A stretch of 64,000 bases of DNA from Geranomyces variabilis (lineage: Eukaryota; Chytridiomycota; Chytridiomycetes; Spizellomycetales; Powellomycetaceae). Below, one piece after another: positions 1 to 11,846 of this stretch. Location of the stretch: contig JADGJP010000010.1 of the NCBI GenBank assembly GCA_027603065.1, positions 186,001-250,000 of the forward strand. Direction: 5' to 3'. Under the pieces are notes generated by a model, which searched no databases, had not been told where the DNA came from, and saw only the letters and a list, made by a program, of their open reading frames with translations. How positions within the stretch are numbered: position 1 is the stretch's first letter; each line of letters begins with the position of its first letter. Position numbers and translations under genes: made by a program.

Positions 1-849
1 CGCTTGCGGGACGGTATCTCCTGCCCAGTCGGAAAACGCTTTTCCGGCGAGGAACACGAGGCCGAAACGGAGAGCGGACTGGCGCGCGCGCGTTGAGGGT
101 TGCGAGTATATGTGCGTGTGGGGGTCAAGAAAGAGCCGCCGCGTCGTTTGTCGGAGTGAAGTTTAATCCCTTAGAACCACAAAGGACAACAAAACAGACA
201 GGGCCTGCAGGACAGCGAGAGGAAGAAGAGGACCAGTTTTTAGCGACAGAGCATGGGTCAAATATACACAACAAAGACTTGCAAGGAGGTCGGGTTGCTA
301 TTTTTGGGCTTCAAGGCCCAAGTCGGGCCGCGCGTTGTTGGAACCGCTAAGACACTTACGAGGAACGGAAAAAGAATGTGCAAGCAGAAAATAGACTATA
401 CTATGTACAAAGAGAAGCGGGCGGGAGGGTGCCTCGCCGGGCCGGAGAAACGGGACGGAGCAGGAGCGAGAGACGCAAGCGGGTTGTTGGGGATTGCGGG
501 GGGATGTCGAGATTGCCAGCGGAAGAGTTGTCGGACTTTTCTCTTAGGCGGTGCGCAGCAGGAAAGTCATAACAGCGACGTTACAATAGTGTGAACGGGA
601 GGGTGGCGCGCGCCATTCCTTATTATGTAGGCAACTGGCTCGAACCGCACGGCTTGCAAAAGATGTTAGATTTATATGCGTGTACTTAACAGAAGAGAGG
701 GAGGGAGAAATGGAGAGAGGGAGGGAGGGAGGAGGGAGAAGAGTGAAAGGGCCGGGTCGAGAGGAACAAAAAAGAAAAAGGTTGAGGTGTTGTAAAGGAA
801 ACACCGGGAGGAAGGGTAAAAAATTGGTCAAATTGACAGGTTGGTCAAA
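1..849. other. Non-coding stretch at left edge
   Basis: No reading frame here looks like protein: the short open frames overlap each other and lack splice-compatible extensions. The minus strand downstream of the stop at 850 should hold the 3' untranslated region of the next gene. A purine-rich tract at about 696-745 (pyrimidine-rich on the minus strand) is the only visible low-complexity element. Confidence 0.5.
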
Positions 850-3800
850 TCAATCCAAGCTACACGTTGGACTCGTCATGCTATGCCGCTGCGCAAAGTC
901 ATAGTCAAACCCAGGCGTATCCAGTAACACCGTCGCATCAACTACGATCGGCTCGGCAGGGAAGAAAGGCGCTGTAGTCGTTGCTGTCGCCGTCATTGTC
1001 GTGGTCGTGGCTGCCGGCGGTGGGACTTCCGACGTTGTGGATGTGTTTGCCGGTTGCGCAGATGCAACTTCCGCTTGCTTTCCGCGGGACGAGGGCGGCG
1101 CTGCGCTGCGTCTCAATTTGCAACTCGGACTGCCATTATGCGCGCCTAACGGCCGCCCCGAGCGGTCAACATGCACGCCACGCGCATCATGCCGATGGAC
1201 ACAAACCCGGTCTACACCGCCGCTGCTGCCCGCCGCCGTTGCCGGCGGAATCAACGCCAGGTATCCCTCGCCCATCTCAAATGGCAGCGCAGTAATAACA
1301 TCCACCACATGCGCATCGAGATCCAGCGCCTCGGCAATGTCGGCCGTCCAAGCACGGTTGCTTGCCACGGCTCCCGCGAGGTGTCGTTCCAGATCGCGTT
1401 CCAACCGGCGCGACTCTGCCAGCCGCGCTTCAAGCACGGCGAGGTTGTCGTCAGTTGCCCCCCCACCGCCGTCAGCGCGACGTCGCCGGGCTGAAGATGA
1501 TGATTCGTCGGCGTCTTCGCCATCATCATCCGCTTCATCGTCATCGTAACCGTCCGCGTCATCCTCATCAGCGATAAGCGGGGGAGGCGACGGGGTATTT
1601 GCAGCTGATACGGGCGCAGACCATCGTGGCGGGCCGGAAAGGCCTAACATCTCCCACGGAATCGGCGTCCCAAAGTCAATCACCCCATCCGCGATGCCGG
1701 CAAGGAGCCTCGCGGGATCAAAAACAATTGGTTCCGGATCGCCGCGAGAATTGAAGGCTGTCAGCGTGGCCGTCGGCGGGCCAGCTGGACCCGATGCATT
1801 GACAAGGTCGCGCAGGTAGACCATAATCTCCGCATCAAACAGAATCTGCGGCGTCGTTGGTGCAGGCGCCAAACCGCGGCGAGATGCAGAAGGTTGCGGA
1901 GCATGAAGAGTACCGCCAACCTTGCGACGCTTTTTGCGAGAATGCGCGCTAGTGGCACGGGCGCCGCCACCGCTGCCGCTCGTGTCTGCGTTAGCGGTAG
2001 CGGGGATAGCGCAATTTACGGCTGCGGGCGACGGAGTGCTGGCCAGCATCTCGCCGCTGGAAACAAGGAGCCGCACGGTCTCTAGTAGCCGCTGCATATG
2101 GTTTCCCTCCAATGACCACAATTTCGACACGTCGCTTTCAGTGTCCCCGCCGACCAGGTCTGCTGGTGACGGGACATCCGCATGTTCGGCCATGCCCTCA
2201 TGGTTGGTGTTGCACAATCCACAGCCGTGATCGTCGTCGTCGTCATCTTCGTCGTCCTCATATTCGTGTGGACGATTCAAGTCCGCAACAGCCGCGACAT
2301 CAACCGTCATGTTGAGGACATCAGCCAGGGTCGCCACAGACGGAGCTGGCTGTGCGCTGCCACCACCAGCCGCCGCGGTTCCAGTACGCGACGCGGCGCC
2401 TTCCTTTTGTCGACGGCGCATATCTCGCGCCTCGCGAACGCGCTTCATCACGACCTCTACCGACCGGCATTTCGCTTTCCAATCTTCAGTGGTCCAATTC
2501 GCGGTCGTCGTGGCTGAAGTCTTTCGTGCCGCCGCAATAGGCGCCTTGCCTTTGGGTTTGCCGGATGTCGCTACCGCAGAGGAAGAACAGCCACCGCCGG
2601 GCTCAGTATGCACCACCCGCTCCTGCAACTTGGCCGCATACTGTTCGAGCTTTGTGACCTGCTCAGCAACCTTGTCGATATTGCCTCTGGTCGCATCGTT
2701 GGGCGCGTTCGCGATCGCCTTGTTGTCCTTGCGCTGTCCTTTGCCTTCTTCCTGATGCCGGGCTTTCTCAGCCTGGACGCGCACCTTTTCAGCCTGCGCT
2801 TCAAGGCCTTCGTATAAAAAGGCCGCCGTGGTCGCAAGACCTTCAAGCGCCTGGTCAATAAACGCATTTGCGTCAATCGTGACGGGCACACCGTCAACAT
2901 CAACGCTAAGCGATGCGCCCGGGTGTCCGCCCGCAGCGCCAACATGGTGGCCCAAACCCGCTGCAAGCGTGTCCAGCTGGCCAAGATCTATGCCCAGTGC
3001 ATCAAGGTCAAAGCTAGCAGTGGCATCCAGATCTTCATCATCATCGTCGTCTTCGTCCTCGTAATCATCGTCATCATCATCGGCGCCGTCGCCTTCGAGC
3101 TGGTTCTTTTCGACAAGCCGCTCCTGGGCGCCGCTTCCACCGCCATTATGGTGCTGGGCATAGTATTCAGTATATCCAGCCGTGAGCTGGCTGATTGCAT
3201 TCGCCAAGGTTTCGGCGTCAATCATCTCCAAGTCGATCTCGCCTCCCTTAGCTCCGGCGATTGCTCCGGTCTCATGCGGCGGCTGCGGTGGGTGCTGCTG
3301 CGGCTGCGCTTTTTGAGCGGTATCCTTCGCAGCAGCGCTGGCCGATTTGCGGTCCACGACCGGCTTTGGCGTCGCAATCTTCCTGCCCGCAATGAAGGCC
3401 GGTGACGCATGCGGTGGCTGCTGCATCGGTGCAGGCGGTGGCTGCGACGCCGGCGCTCCTTGAAGGGCTGCCTTTGCCGCTTTAGCCCGCCGGTCCGCGG
3501 CAATGTCTTTCAAATACATTTCCAAAGCGGACAGCGTGGGCTTTGTCTTGGGAGCACTAAGTGTCTTCTCACGTAAATGCGCGAGATACTCCTCCACGGG
3601 CGAAGGTTTCCTATTGTCGCGTTTTTCGACCGAGGCAGAGGACTCGCCTACCTTGCGAGGCGGAGCATTCCGTCGTGATGCGGCAAATTCCTCCAAATAC
3701 TGCTCGACTGCCGAACCTTTCCTCTTCCCGTCTTGGTCTGCCACTGGAGTATCTTCGGTGTCGCTGTTCGTATGCTGAGTCGGCGGCGGGATCGGTGATG

Positions 3801-4662
3801 GTGGACTCGTGCTGGCAGGCGTAGCACTCGAGGTGGTCGCCTCGGCTCCCGCGACCGCACACGCGTCCGGTGCTGCTGTCTTTGCTGCTGCTGCTGCTGC
3901 TGATACGGTACGCGGCAAAGCGACTTTTTTCTCCTTCCGCTTTTTCGGCTTGCGACCCAGGATCGCCTCCACTTCGGGTTCAGCAACAGGCTCAGGCATC
4001 GGCACAACAGCAGCAGGTTTCTGCCGTGTCGCGGCCGTAGATGACGCCGAAGCGGACGACGACTCATCCAGCTTACTTTTTGACGCACGCTTGACGACTG
4101 ACGCAACCGGCTCAGAACTTTTGTCATCACTCGACATTGGCGAACCTTCTTTACCCGCAGTCGCGGCGGCGACAGCTGCCGCAGTTTTGGCTGCGCGCGC
4201 CGCGCTGCGACGTCCAGTAGGCGCTGCCGGTTTGGCCGCAACCACAGGCGTAGGCTCCGGCGCTGGCAAAACCACGGGTTTTTTGGCAGGCGTGATTGTC
4301 AGAACTCGTCGTGGCGTAGGACTTGATATCGTCGCGGTTGGTGCGGCGACAACAGTAGGTGCCGGCTCCATCGCTGCGGCCGTAGCTTTCGGCGATTCCG
4401 GACTCGGCGTCGGCGGCGGAGGAGCAGCTGTCGACGGGGTTGTCGTTGTTGCCGACGGTTTCAAAGTCTCGGTTTTGACCTCTTGCTGCAGTTGCCTTAT
4501 AGGTGACGACGGCCCGGCGTCTTTATTTCCGCTCTTCTTTTTTGATTCTCGTTTGCCCTTTTCTGATTCAAGCGCTCGGCGTTCTCGCGCCGACAGGACT
4601 TTCTTGCTCGGCGATTGCGGTCTCCCTCCGTCTTCTTTCTCGTTCGTAATCCCCGCTCCCAC
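850..4662 (-). CDS. Large intrinsically disordered protein (1,270 aa), unknown function
   Basis: One uninterrupted frame of 1,270 codons. I do not recognise a family. The N-terminal half is rich in Ala, Pro, Ser and Lys with many basic patches that could be nuclear localisation signals. Three similar segments near residues 320-390 share the pattern S-x-[VL]-E-x-Y-L-x(3)-A, followed by runs of Arg/Lys (for example SAVEQYLEEFAASRR and SALEMYLKDIAADRR). The middle and C-terminal parts hold long Asp/Glu runs, a probable amphipathic helix near residues 480-500 and a coiled-coil-like stretch near 1,100. A single open frame of this length, with an in-frame start just 152 bp past the stop of NOT4, makes a real gene likely. 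It could be a chromatin-associated or scaffold protein, but that is a guess. The ATG at 4662 is the first in frame; a 5' exon further upstream cannot be excluded. Confidence 0.7.
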   Translation of the reverse strand: MGAGITNEKEDGGRPQSPSKKVLSARERRALESEKGKRESKKKSGNKDAGPSSPIRQLQQEVKTETLKPSATTTTPSTAAPPPPTPSPESPKATAAAMEPAPTVVAAPTATISSPTPRRVLTITPAKKPVVLPAPEPTPVVAAKPAAPTGRRSAARAAKTAAAVAAATAGKEGSPMSSDDKSSEPVASVVKRASKSKLDESSSASASSTAATRQKPAAVVPMPEPVAEPEVEAILGRKPKKRKEKKVALPRTVSAAAAAAKTAAPDACAVAGAEATTSSATPASTSPPSPIPPPTQHTNSDTEDTPVADQDGKRKGSAVEQYLEEFAASRRNAPPRKVGESSASVEKRDNRKPSPVEEYLAHLREKTLSAPKTKPTLSALEMYLKDIAADRRAKAAKAALQGAPASQPPPAPMQQPPHASPAFIAGRKIATPKPVVDRKSASAAAKDTAQKAQPQQHPPQPPHETGAIAGAKGGEIDLEMIDAETLANAISQLTAGYTEYYAQHHNGGGSGAQERLVEKNQLEGDGADDDDDDYEDEDDDDDEDLDATASFDLDALGIDLGQLDTLAAGLGHHVGAAGGHPGASLSVDVDGVPVTIDANAFIDQALEGLATTAAFLYEGLEAQAEKVRVQAEKARHQEEGKGQRKDNKAIANAPNDATRGNIDKVAEQVTKLEQYAAKLQERVVHTEPGGGCSSSAVATSGKPKGKAPIAAARKTSATTTANWTTEDWKAKCRSVEVVMKRVREARDMRRRQKEGAASRTGTAAAGGGSAQPAPSVATLADVLNMTVDVAAVADLNRPHEYEDDEDDDDDDHGCGLCNTNHEGMAEHADVPSPADLVGGDTESDVSKLWSLEGNHMQRLLETVRLLVSSGEMLASTPSPAAVNCAIPATANADTSGSGGGARATSAHSRKKRRKVGGTLHAPQPSASRRGLAPAPTTPQILFDAEIMVYLRDLVNASGPAGPPTATLTAFNSRGDPEPIVFDPARLLAGIADGVIDFGTPIPWEMLGLSGPPRWSAPVSAANTPSPPPLIADEDDADGYDDDEADDDGEDADESSSSARRRRADGGGGATDDNLAVLEARLAESRRLERDLERHLAGAVASNRAWTADIAEALDLDAHVVDVITALPFEMGEGYLALIPPATAAGSSGGVDRVCVHRHDARGVHVDRSGRPLGAHNGSPSCKLRRSAAPPSSRGKQAEVASAQPANTSTTSEVPPPAATTTTMTATATTTAPFFPAEPIVVDATVLLDTPGFDYDFAQRHSMTSPTCSLD

Positions 4663-4814
4663 TGGTTCTCCTTCTAAACTCTCTCCCTCAAACAGCTGCT
4701 CCGCTAAAACGTATCCAATGGTATCTTTATCTGCATCCCCCAGCTCTCCAATTCCGTGTCCGCACTCCCTCTCTCCCTCACACCCGCCCTCACCACCGAG
4801 CGCTAAATCGGCGC

Positions 4815-7800
4815 TCAGCGGTATTCCCTGCGGCCGCCCGCGTTGCCGCCGTTCCCCTGCTGGCCCATGCCCGGTGGGCCCTCCCCACCGCCGCCCACTC
4901 CCCTGGCCATCATCGCCGCGACCCTCTCCGCGACCAGATCCCGGCGGTCCTGATCCCGCTGCCGTTCCCGCAGATGGTCTTGTTGAGCCTGGTACCGCAC
5001 TTCGCGCTCGCGGAGATACTGTCGGACCAAGCCCTCCCGCATGTCTTTCTCCCGCAGAGAAGACATCGGCCCGCTCTCCAGACCTTTCTTATTCCGCAAG
5101 CCGCCCGGAAATAAGGTTTGGGATTCAAAAGTGGTGTTGACGGAGAGGAATATGGCAGAAAAATCGGTGATGGGTTTCCGGTACGAGGGCGAGAGCGGAA
5201 TGCAGGCAAACGGAAAAGGAAAAAGGAAGATGATAGAAGAGAGAAGAGGAGGAGGAGGAGGAGAGATTAATAAACACGCCCATATGCTACTGATTTCAAA
5301 CGCGAAGAAACGCAAATTGGATTTGCTTATAATGGCAACAAGGGTATGCCCTTATTCGCCGCTTCATCCTAAGCCCCACCGGACACCGAGATTAGAAAAC
5401 GAGACTCACCACTGGCGCCGTACGCGGCGGCCATTGCTGCGGACGAGGACGGTGCAGACGGCCAGTCTTGCTGGTAAGCCATCGACTGCGCTGGGTTGCC
5501 CGCGTCAAAGTTACGCGGCCTGCCGCGTCCCTCAAAGCCCGGTGCACCTGTCGCTCCTGCGTATCAAAATATCCCTGGTCAGCATACGAGCATGATTGCA
5601 AACATTTTCGTTGGTGCTTACCTCCAGCGGCCGCAGCCCTCAACTGCAACTCCTGGCGCACTTGGTTCTCACGAAGCTGCGATTCCCGCAGCTGTGCATC
5701 GCGAAGCACGTGGCCAATCAGTTCTTCCTGTGGCTGTCCGCCACCATGCATGCTATGGCCGCCCGCAAAATGGCCCGGCTGCTGCATTTGAGCCAGACGG
5801 AACTGCTGCTGGAACTGGTTCAAAAGGTGAGGTTGAACCGACGCGCCGTGAGCCAGTGGGGAGACAAATTGCTGCTGCTGGTGTTGCTGTTGTTGCTGTT
5901 GCTGTTGCTGTTGTTGCAACAGCTGTTCCTGGCGCAGGGCAAGGTTGCTGCCACCATACTGTGCGGACATACTGCGGGTGCCAGACGGGAAAGGGCCCTG
6001 TGGTTGCTGCTGCTGACGGAGCTGGCCGTACCCGCCTTGTCCTTGGGACCACGACTCGGCTTGAGCGTCCTGCACGGCGAGCTTGCTGGGCGAAAAACTC
6101 TCACCCCAGCGAGCCTCGGCGTCGGAAAGACTGCCACTGGCAAACGACACGTTGACGTTGGGAAACATCGCGCGGAAAGACTCCTGCCCAGGCTGGAGTT
6201 AGCAAAGACAGACTTGAGAATTCCCATATATAATATTCACGCGCCAATCGCAGCCCTCACCTGAACGCTCTTGACATCTTCCTTCTTTTCCGGCACGCCG
6301 TCAAAAGCCTGACCATCCGCTCCTTGCGCACCGCCGAAAAACCGTTCAAACCGGCTGCGCTGGCCGTTATCGCTTGCTCTCGAGCTGGAGCGCACGGTCT
6401 GACTGTCCAAGTCGGATCCATGAAGGCCGCTTCCCGCGCTCACGGCGCCGTTAAGGGCACCGTATCGCATAGCCTCTTCTGAAATCACAGCAAGGCCGGC
6501 AAATATCGCAAGCGGCTCGTCGCGGAAGGGATCAAATGGACCGATATACTTGGGATGCAAAATAAAGCCCATTGCGGCGAGTGAGAACGAGTCATCGAGC
6601 TCGTCTTGCATAGACGCCTGGCCAAAGTCATCGCCGTCGCCGTTGACGCTGGCGCGTGGCGACCCAGCTTTTGCCTGAGTCAAGTCAGGCTGCTCATGGT
6701 TTTCATCCAGAGCACTGGAACCCATGACCTGTTCCTCCTCCAGGGCGAGCAAGGGCGGGACGTCCGTTGCGCCGTGAAGCGATCCCGTGGCGAGACCTGG
6801 CGGAAGGTCTGCCTGGTTCTTGGCAGACCCTTTGCCCTTGGCTTCCGAACGGCTGCTTGCTTGCGACGCGGCGCCCGGTTTCGGGCCTCTAGCAATGGCG
6901 GTCTCGTAATCGTCATTGTCGGAATCAGGAGATCGCGGTGTTCCTGGCGTTGCGGCTGATAGTTGAGGACTGGTGTTGGAAATGTATTGCACACTTGCAG
7001 GTCTCGCAACCGGCTTTGCCCTAAAGCCAGTAAAAAAGAAATTAGTTTGCATATTCTGTAAAGCAGGTCTGAAGGCCCGGCAAAGTGCTAACCAGCTGGC
7101 TGTGGCAGGAAGTGCGCTCTGATCCTTGTCTTCCTTCTTTTCTCCCCACGTGACTGGGAACGGCGGAGGCTTCGGATTGCGCTCGCGTATTTGCATTCGG
7201 CTAAGCTCATCCTGCGCAAACGAATCTGGCTCTTCGCCAGGTTCGTGCAGGAATTGGCATGCGGGGTTTTGACATGTCTGATTTTTCAGAAAATATGAAC
7301 AGTACTTGGTTGTGCCGTATGTTGCTCTGAGAAAGCGAAAACACCGGGAATGAGAATGCTGCTCCTAAAAAACCCGTAATACAACGAAACCGAGACACTT
7401 GAAACGCTTACCGAATGATCTTTCCGTCGTAAACACTACCATCAACTGCCTCAATCGACTTTGCAGCGTCTTCCTTTTTCTGAAAGGTGATATAGACGCC
7501 CGTATTGGGCACCTGGGCAAGGACAGGCGTATGACCGTGCGCACGGCGATTGACCATGACGCGAATGATTTTGCCGTATTGTCCAAAGTACTCTTGCGTA
7601 CGCAGGTGCTCCTCGGTGGCAATTTTCGCAGGCAGGCCGAGCACGTAGACGAGGTTTTTCTGCACGACACGCGCGTTGGCCATGTTTTGGCGGGACCGCT
7701 CGCTTTGCTCGCGCTTTTCACGTTCTCGGCGTTTCTTCAGGGCTTTAATTCGCGAGATCCTAAAAAAAAAAGGAGAGACAATTGTATGACGGTTAGTGAC

Positions 7801-8165
7801 TGGACTGTCGCAGAGTGTTCATGCAATCTGTTTTCAGCGCTCACTCTTCTGGCGGAACCGGTTTGAACTCAACCGTGTCCTCAGAATACGGCCTTCGGCA
7901 CGCGGGACAGAGACCGTTCATGTTTTCCTTTATATGGTTCCAGCAAAAGCGGCATATCTAAGTGATTCAAATAGAAGACAATGTCAGTTGAAAACAGCAA
8001 CACAAGGAAACAGCAAGAGCTTCAGCGCGCAGTTCCGTCGCCGGCCGGCTTTCGCACGGTTGCGCTCACCTGATAACCACATGGACACGGCTTGAAGTAT
8101 TTGTCCGAGATGTCGATCTCTTCCATGCACAGCGGACACTCGAGGTCCTCTTCGTCCGACGACAT
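4815..8165 (-). CDS. NOT4: CCR4-NOT subunit Not4, RING E3 ubiquitin ligase
   Basis: E3 ligase of the CCR4-NOT complex, acting in mRNA decay and co-translational quality control. Exons (minus): 8165-8070, 7957-7845, 7759-7412, 7326-7093, 7020-6261, 6192-5622, 5556-5410 and probably 5083-4815, giving about 845 aa; every junction keeps phase. Residues 10-57 form the C4C4-type RING of this family (CPLCMEEIDI ... PCPCGYQ ... CRFCW ... CPACRRPY). A basic helix follows, then an RRM from about 105 (KNLVYVLGLPAKI) to 188 and a CCCH finger right after it (C-x8-C-x4-C-x3-H, within YCSYFLKNQTC). The rest is low-complexity, with a glutamine run coded near 5875-5935. The order RING-RRM-CCCH is diagnostic. 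The last junction is the weak point: its intron would be 326 bp, and an alternative is a stop shortly after 5410. The splice acceptor at 6192 may instead be at 6183. Confidence 0.93.
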
Positions 8166-8747
8166 GGTATGCGATGGCAAGCGACGTGATCAACAATCAA
8201 AAAGTGTGGTGGAGAGACCAGCGCGAGGAGACGGTGAAAAGGAACAAAAGCCCGACAAAACAAGGCAAGCCCGAGAAAGCGCCCAAAAGAAGAGACAGAA
8301 ACAGCACGGACGAGCAACTCCTTCAACACGACCCTGGCTGATGCTGACGGGCAGGAAATGAGATGAAAGCGGTTGGCGAAGCAATTGGAACTTATTGAAT
8401 GGCGGGACGGCGTGGCGGTGCACTTCATTATGAAACGTGTTGCCACGGAAACACCCGCTCGCACTATTGTGCATTTTTGACAGCTGATAACCAATGAAGC
8501 ACCCTCTTTTTGCACTTTTTGCTCATCTCCAAGTGCTCTACTAATGCATTTCACATACATCCACGGAGGAATGAGTCCCTCCATACAAGTGGAGCTTTCT
8601 TCTTCCCGCAGCTACGGGAGCCAAAGCTAGAATGCGGGGCCCTCCTTCTCGGCCTGCATTCTCGTTCACGGCTACACATGGTTTTGCATAACGGGCAGCG
8701 CTAGAAGATGGAATATCAAACAAGCATCAGAGCCTGGACTTTGACGG
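8166..8747. other. Intergenic, Not4 upstream region
   Basis: No coding signal. This should hold the promoter of NOT4 (minus strand) and the 3' end of the next minus-strand gene. I see no clear TATA box. Confidence 0.4.
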
Positions 8748-10396
8748 TTAATGATTAACCAAAAATAAAAATACTTTGACCATCCAGTGGAAGTTCGTTT
8801 TCGGGAGGTTTTCCAGATCGCACGCTCCTTGCAGGTCGAGTCGCTGGAGTGAAAAACAAACATTAGGCTGCATTGCGAGCGAGGCTATGCGGAAAGCTAT
8901 CTCCTTACCTGACAACGAAGCTTATGGTCATGAATATGAACCAGATGTCTGGCGACGAGGTAGGTCGCTTGGAAACAGCGATTGCTGCCATCGACATTCC
9001 CAAGCACAGGGCCCGCTGAACAACAGCAAAGGAACGAAACCAAATGGTAACATTCCTCTGCTGTTTTCTTTGGTCGCATTCCTTTGCTGTTCTCCAGCGG
9101 AAACTTGCTCGGCTTCCCCCTTCGCTTCAGGTACTAGGTAAAGGAGGTCGACCGTTTTGCCCTTTCGGCGGTCGTCTTGCAGTCGCGCCTGCTTTTCCTC
9201 TTGGTCCGCTTGGGACATCTTCTCCCCGCTTTAAAAACAACAAATTTCACTCGCCATTAACACCTAAACCGCAAAACATCTGATCGGGCACTTACTAGAC
9301 AAGGGAGCGGGCCGCCAGTGGCAGCGGAGATTGGCAACTTGGCAAATGGCGCCACTGCATTTAAGTCAAATGCTCGTTCGTGGTCGCTTTGCAAACTTGC
9401 ATAATGCGCGGTGTATCGCCTCATTCCCAAAAAGCACTCAAAAATGTACTGGATGTCCGGGTGCTGCGAGTTTTAGATGAGTCATGAGTCATTGAGTACC
9501 AACCATTTCGGCGTGTTACAACTTACCTTGCTAACAACCTTGCTCGAGGCCTTAATCTCGCCACCTATCCGCTTCCACACTCCCGACACCCCTGCCTCAA
9601 AGAAATGGTCCACCACCTCAGCTATGCCCTCGTAGTCAGCCCAGTAACTGGGCTCCAGAATGTGCAAAAGCTCGCTGGAGCGTTCGGAGTGGACGATGGC
9701 TTGAATCCGTTGCTGTAGTCCCTTGCGAAAGTCCGCGGTAATCAGGCCCATTGCCTCCTCATTGCTGGTGTCTAGGACACCCCAGAAAAGAGCGTCTGTG
9801 TTGGACCCAGTTCCTCTGCGTTGCGTGCGAACAAAAGCAGCCAGCTGCTTTGTGCCAGCTGGAATCTGTCGACAAATGGTCCTTCTGGAGCCGTAGTGGG
9901 TGGGGTGGTGGAGCGGGAGCGTGCTCGTTTCGGCCCATTTTCCTTCTGTTCATTTTCGGAGTCCTGAATGTGCTGCAGGAACAGATTCTTGGCCTGAATG
10001 TAGGAATAATATACTTGTTAATACGAAAATATTATATTTCAACTAACTACGGCACACTCTATCGCGCTTCGAACGTGACTGAGCACTGCGGAGAGCATGC
10101 CGGTGTTAGGGATGCGCCGCAAAACGACAATGCCACTTACGCTCCGCAGAGGTAGTGCGTTTGGCAATGTGCTTGTCCTTCGTGCTCCGGGCACCTACGG
10201 ATGGAAGCGCCGCATCGTCTGCGTTCAACCGCCTGTGAGCTTCTTGCCAAGAAGCAGGCGAGCGCTGAGCCAGGTATTCCTTCAAGATGTCGAGATATGG
10301 CAGACCATGGTGAATGTCAAAGTTATGGGCGTGGGAATCTATGGTTGACGTCGACGGGTGGTGGGAGCAAAAGGGCGGACCGCGCCCGCTGCCCAA
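8748..10396 (-). CDS. Unrecognised protein, six exons, about 379 aa
   Basis: I built this from splice signals; I do not recognise the family. Exons (minus): 10396-10141, 9945-9527, 9463-9296, 9228-9135, 9015-8909, 8843-8748; the phases close across all five junctions and the frame ends at a TAA. The protein would start MGSGRGPPFCSHHPSTST and is basic and disordered to about residue 120. It then looks globular and helical, with the segments ALFWGVLDTSNEEAMGLI, LLHILEPSYWADYEGIAEVV and HPDIQYIFECFLGMRRY. A Pro/Arg-rich insert precedes a C-terminal piece with VLGNVDGSNRCFQATYLVAR. No signal peptide or membrane segment is visible. The first ATG and the acceptor at 9945 (alternative 9942) are the least certain points. 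Donor 9135 (GTACCT) is weak, but it is the only one that keeps the downstream frame open. Confidence 0.55.
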
Positions 10397-11846
10397 AACG
10401 TTTTTGACGCACTGGTTCCAATTACAACCTCGGGTGCTTTGAACACTAAAAACAAGCTAGTTTATCCCAGTCAAACCTTTCGCACTATAGAACTAATAGC
10501 TTCGCATGCCAGTAAGCTGCTTGCATTTTAGTGGCCACTCGGAAGCACCATAGCTCGAACTTTGTATTCAATGTATTCCCGCAGCGGTCGGTTCGCTGTC
10601 GCGCGACTATAGTGGACTGCGCTTTATCGGCTTTCTATTGCTTTGTTTTCCGGTATTTCCTCGGCTACCCTCCTTAGCTCTGCTATTACTTACCCAGCTC
10701 CCCACGCCCGTAGAACGTTTCGACCAATAGTCAGGCCTTTTGCATCATGGCGCATCGAAACCGCCCTTATGTTGTATCTCGGGTGCCCTGTCAAACTGTA
10801 CTTCAGCACGCGCATGTTAACGGTTAAGAGTGTGCTCCTGTTTAAGTTTTTCTCGTGATGCGCCAATGTTAAGTTTTTCTCGTGATGCGCCAATGTGGTT
10901 GGTTTCATTTCTTAGAGAAATAGCAATTTGGCAAGTCGGCTTGGGCTTCCATAGTGATTGCTAAGACTTGTGCCAGCCTTGCACGAATTGGCGGGCGCTG
11001 ATCGTCACTGTGTCCGCATAATGTACAGCATTTCCACTTCTACCTCCTTGCGTCAAAGATCACGCGCCGCCGCTTATCATTTTCACAATTGCCGAGCAAA
11101 GGAAGCAGTGTTATTGCGCCGCGACTCCCTCCATGCGAGTAAAACGCAAGCTTTACTCAAAATGAGTCACCGTTCTCTGGCGATGCACAGAAAGGTTATA
11201 GTGAAATAGGAGTACGCACAACGCACTGGCGACGACGTTATATTTGTCGCCCAGCCGGCGAGGTGGGGTCTCCCACACAAAAACAGCAATTCGGCTTTAA
11301 TTTACGCATGACACACTCAGCGCATTCATGTTGACCATTACTCACGCGGAATTGCCATCCAAAAATAGCTTTTTAGCTCGATGTCGACGACTACGGCAGG
11401 TTTCGGCACTGCCACATGTGACAAGCACACGACTTTTCTAGATAACTCCATGGACTGCTCCTCGGCTGGTCCCAAACCAACCCTAGAGCGTGCCGGCAGC
11501 GTAATCGAACAATAAGCTTATCTGGTGTCCCGCGGGTCGCCCGCCTGCAAAGAACAATAGCAAGGCCTAGAGCGCTGTGATCACGGAAACCGAGGCTGAA
11601 TACAACATGGCTCACACTACACACTTTAAAGCGATGGCGGCTGCTTTACAGCACCACCCTGACGCCTCATTCTGGGCAAAGGATATTAAGGAACGGGCCC
11701 GGGCGCGGAATCCTCAACCAAAAGGATAGAGAAAACTTTACGCATCATTTATTCCAAAAAACATCGCACCACACCCGCTCTCTCACTCTGCACACCCAAA
11801 AGCTCTACCTATCTAAACCTACCCACCTATTTAAAACTACAAAACT
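10397..11846. other. Intergenic, 1.45 kb without a gene
   Basis: The open frames here are short, lack plausible splice partners and show no recognisable residues. The last 100 bp are A/C/T-rich with a short pyrimidine stretch and lead into the next ATG, as in fungal promoters. The only structure I see is a perfect 27-bp tandem duplication. Confidence 0.45.
10842..10895. repeat. Perfect 27-bp tandem duplication
   Basis: Two identical adjacent copies, 10842-10868 and 10869-10895, each beginning TTAAGTTTTTCTCG. Identity suggests a recent slip or duplication. It lies in non-coding DNA. Confidence 0.9.

Noticed and set aside
3809-5140. 443-codon plus-strand open frame (Ala/Val/Gly-rich)
   Set aside because: It runs antisense to the disordered 1,270-aa gene and the end of NOT4. 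G/C-rich third positions keep the opposite frame open, and it shows no domain or conserved residue.
5596-6264. 222-codon plus-strand frame with a long Leu run
   Set aside because: The Leu run is the antisense of the Gln tract of NOT4; the NOT4 splice phases prove the minus strand.
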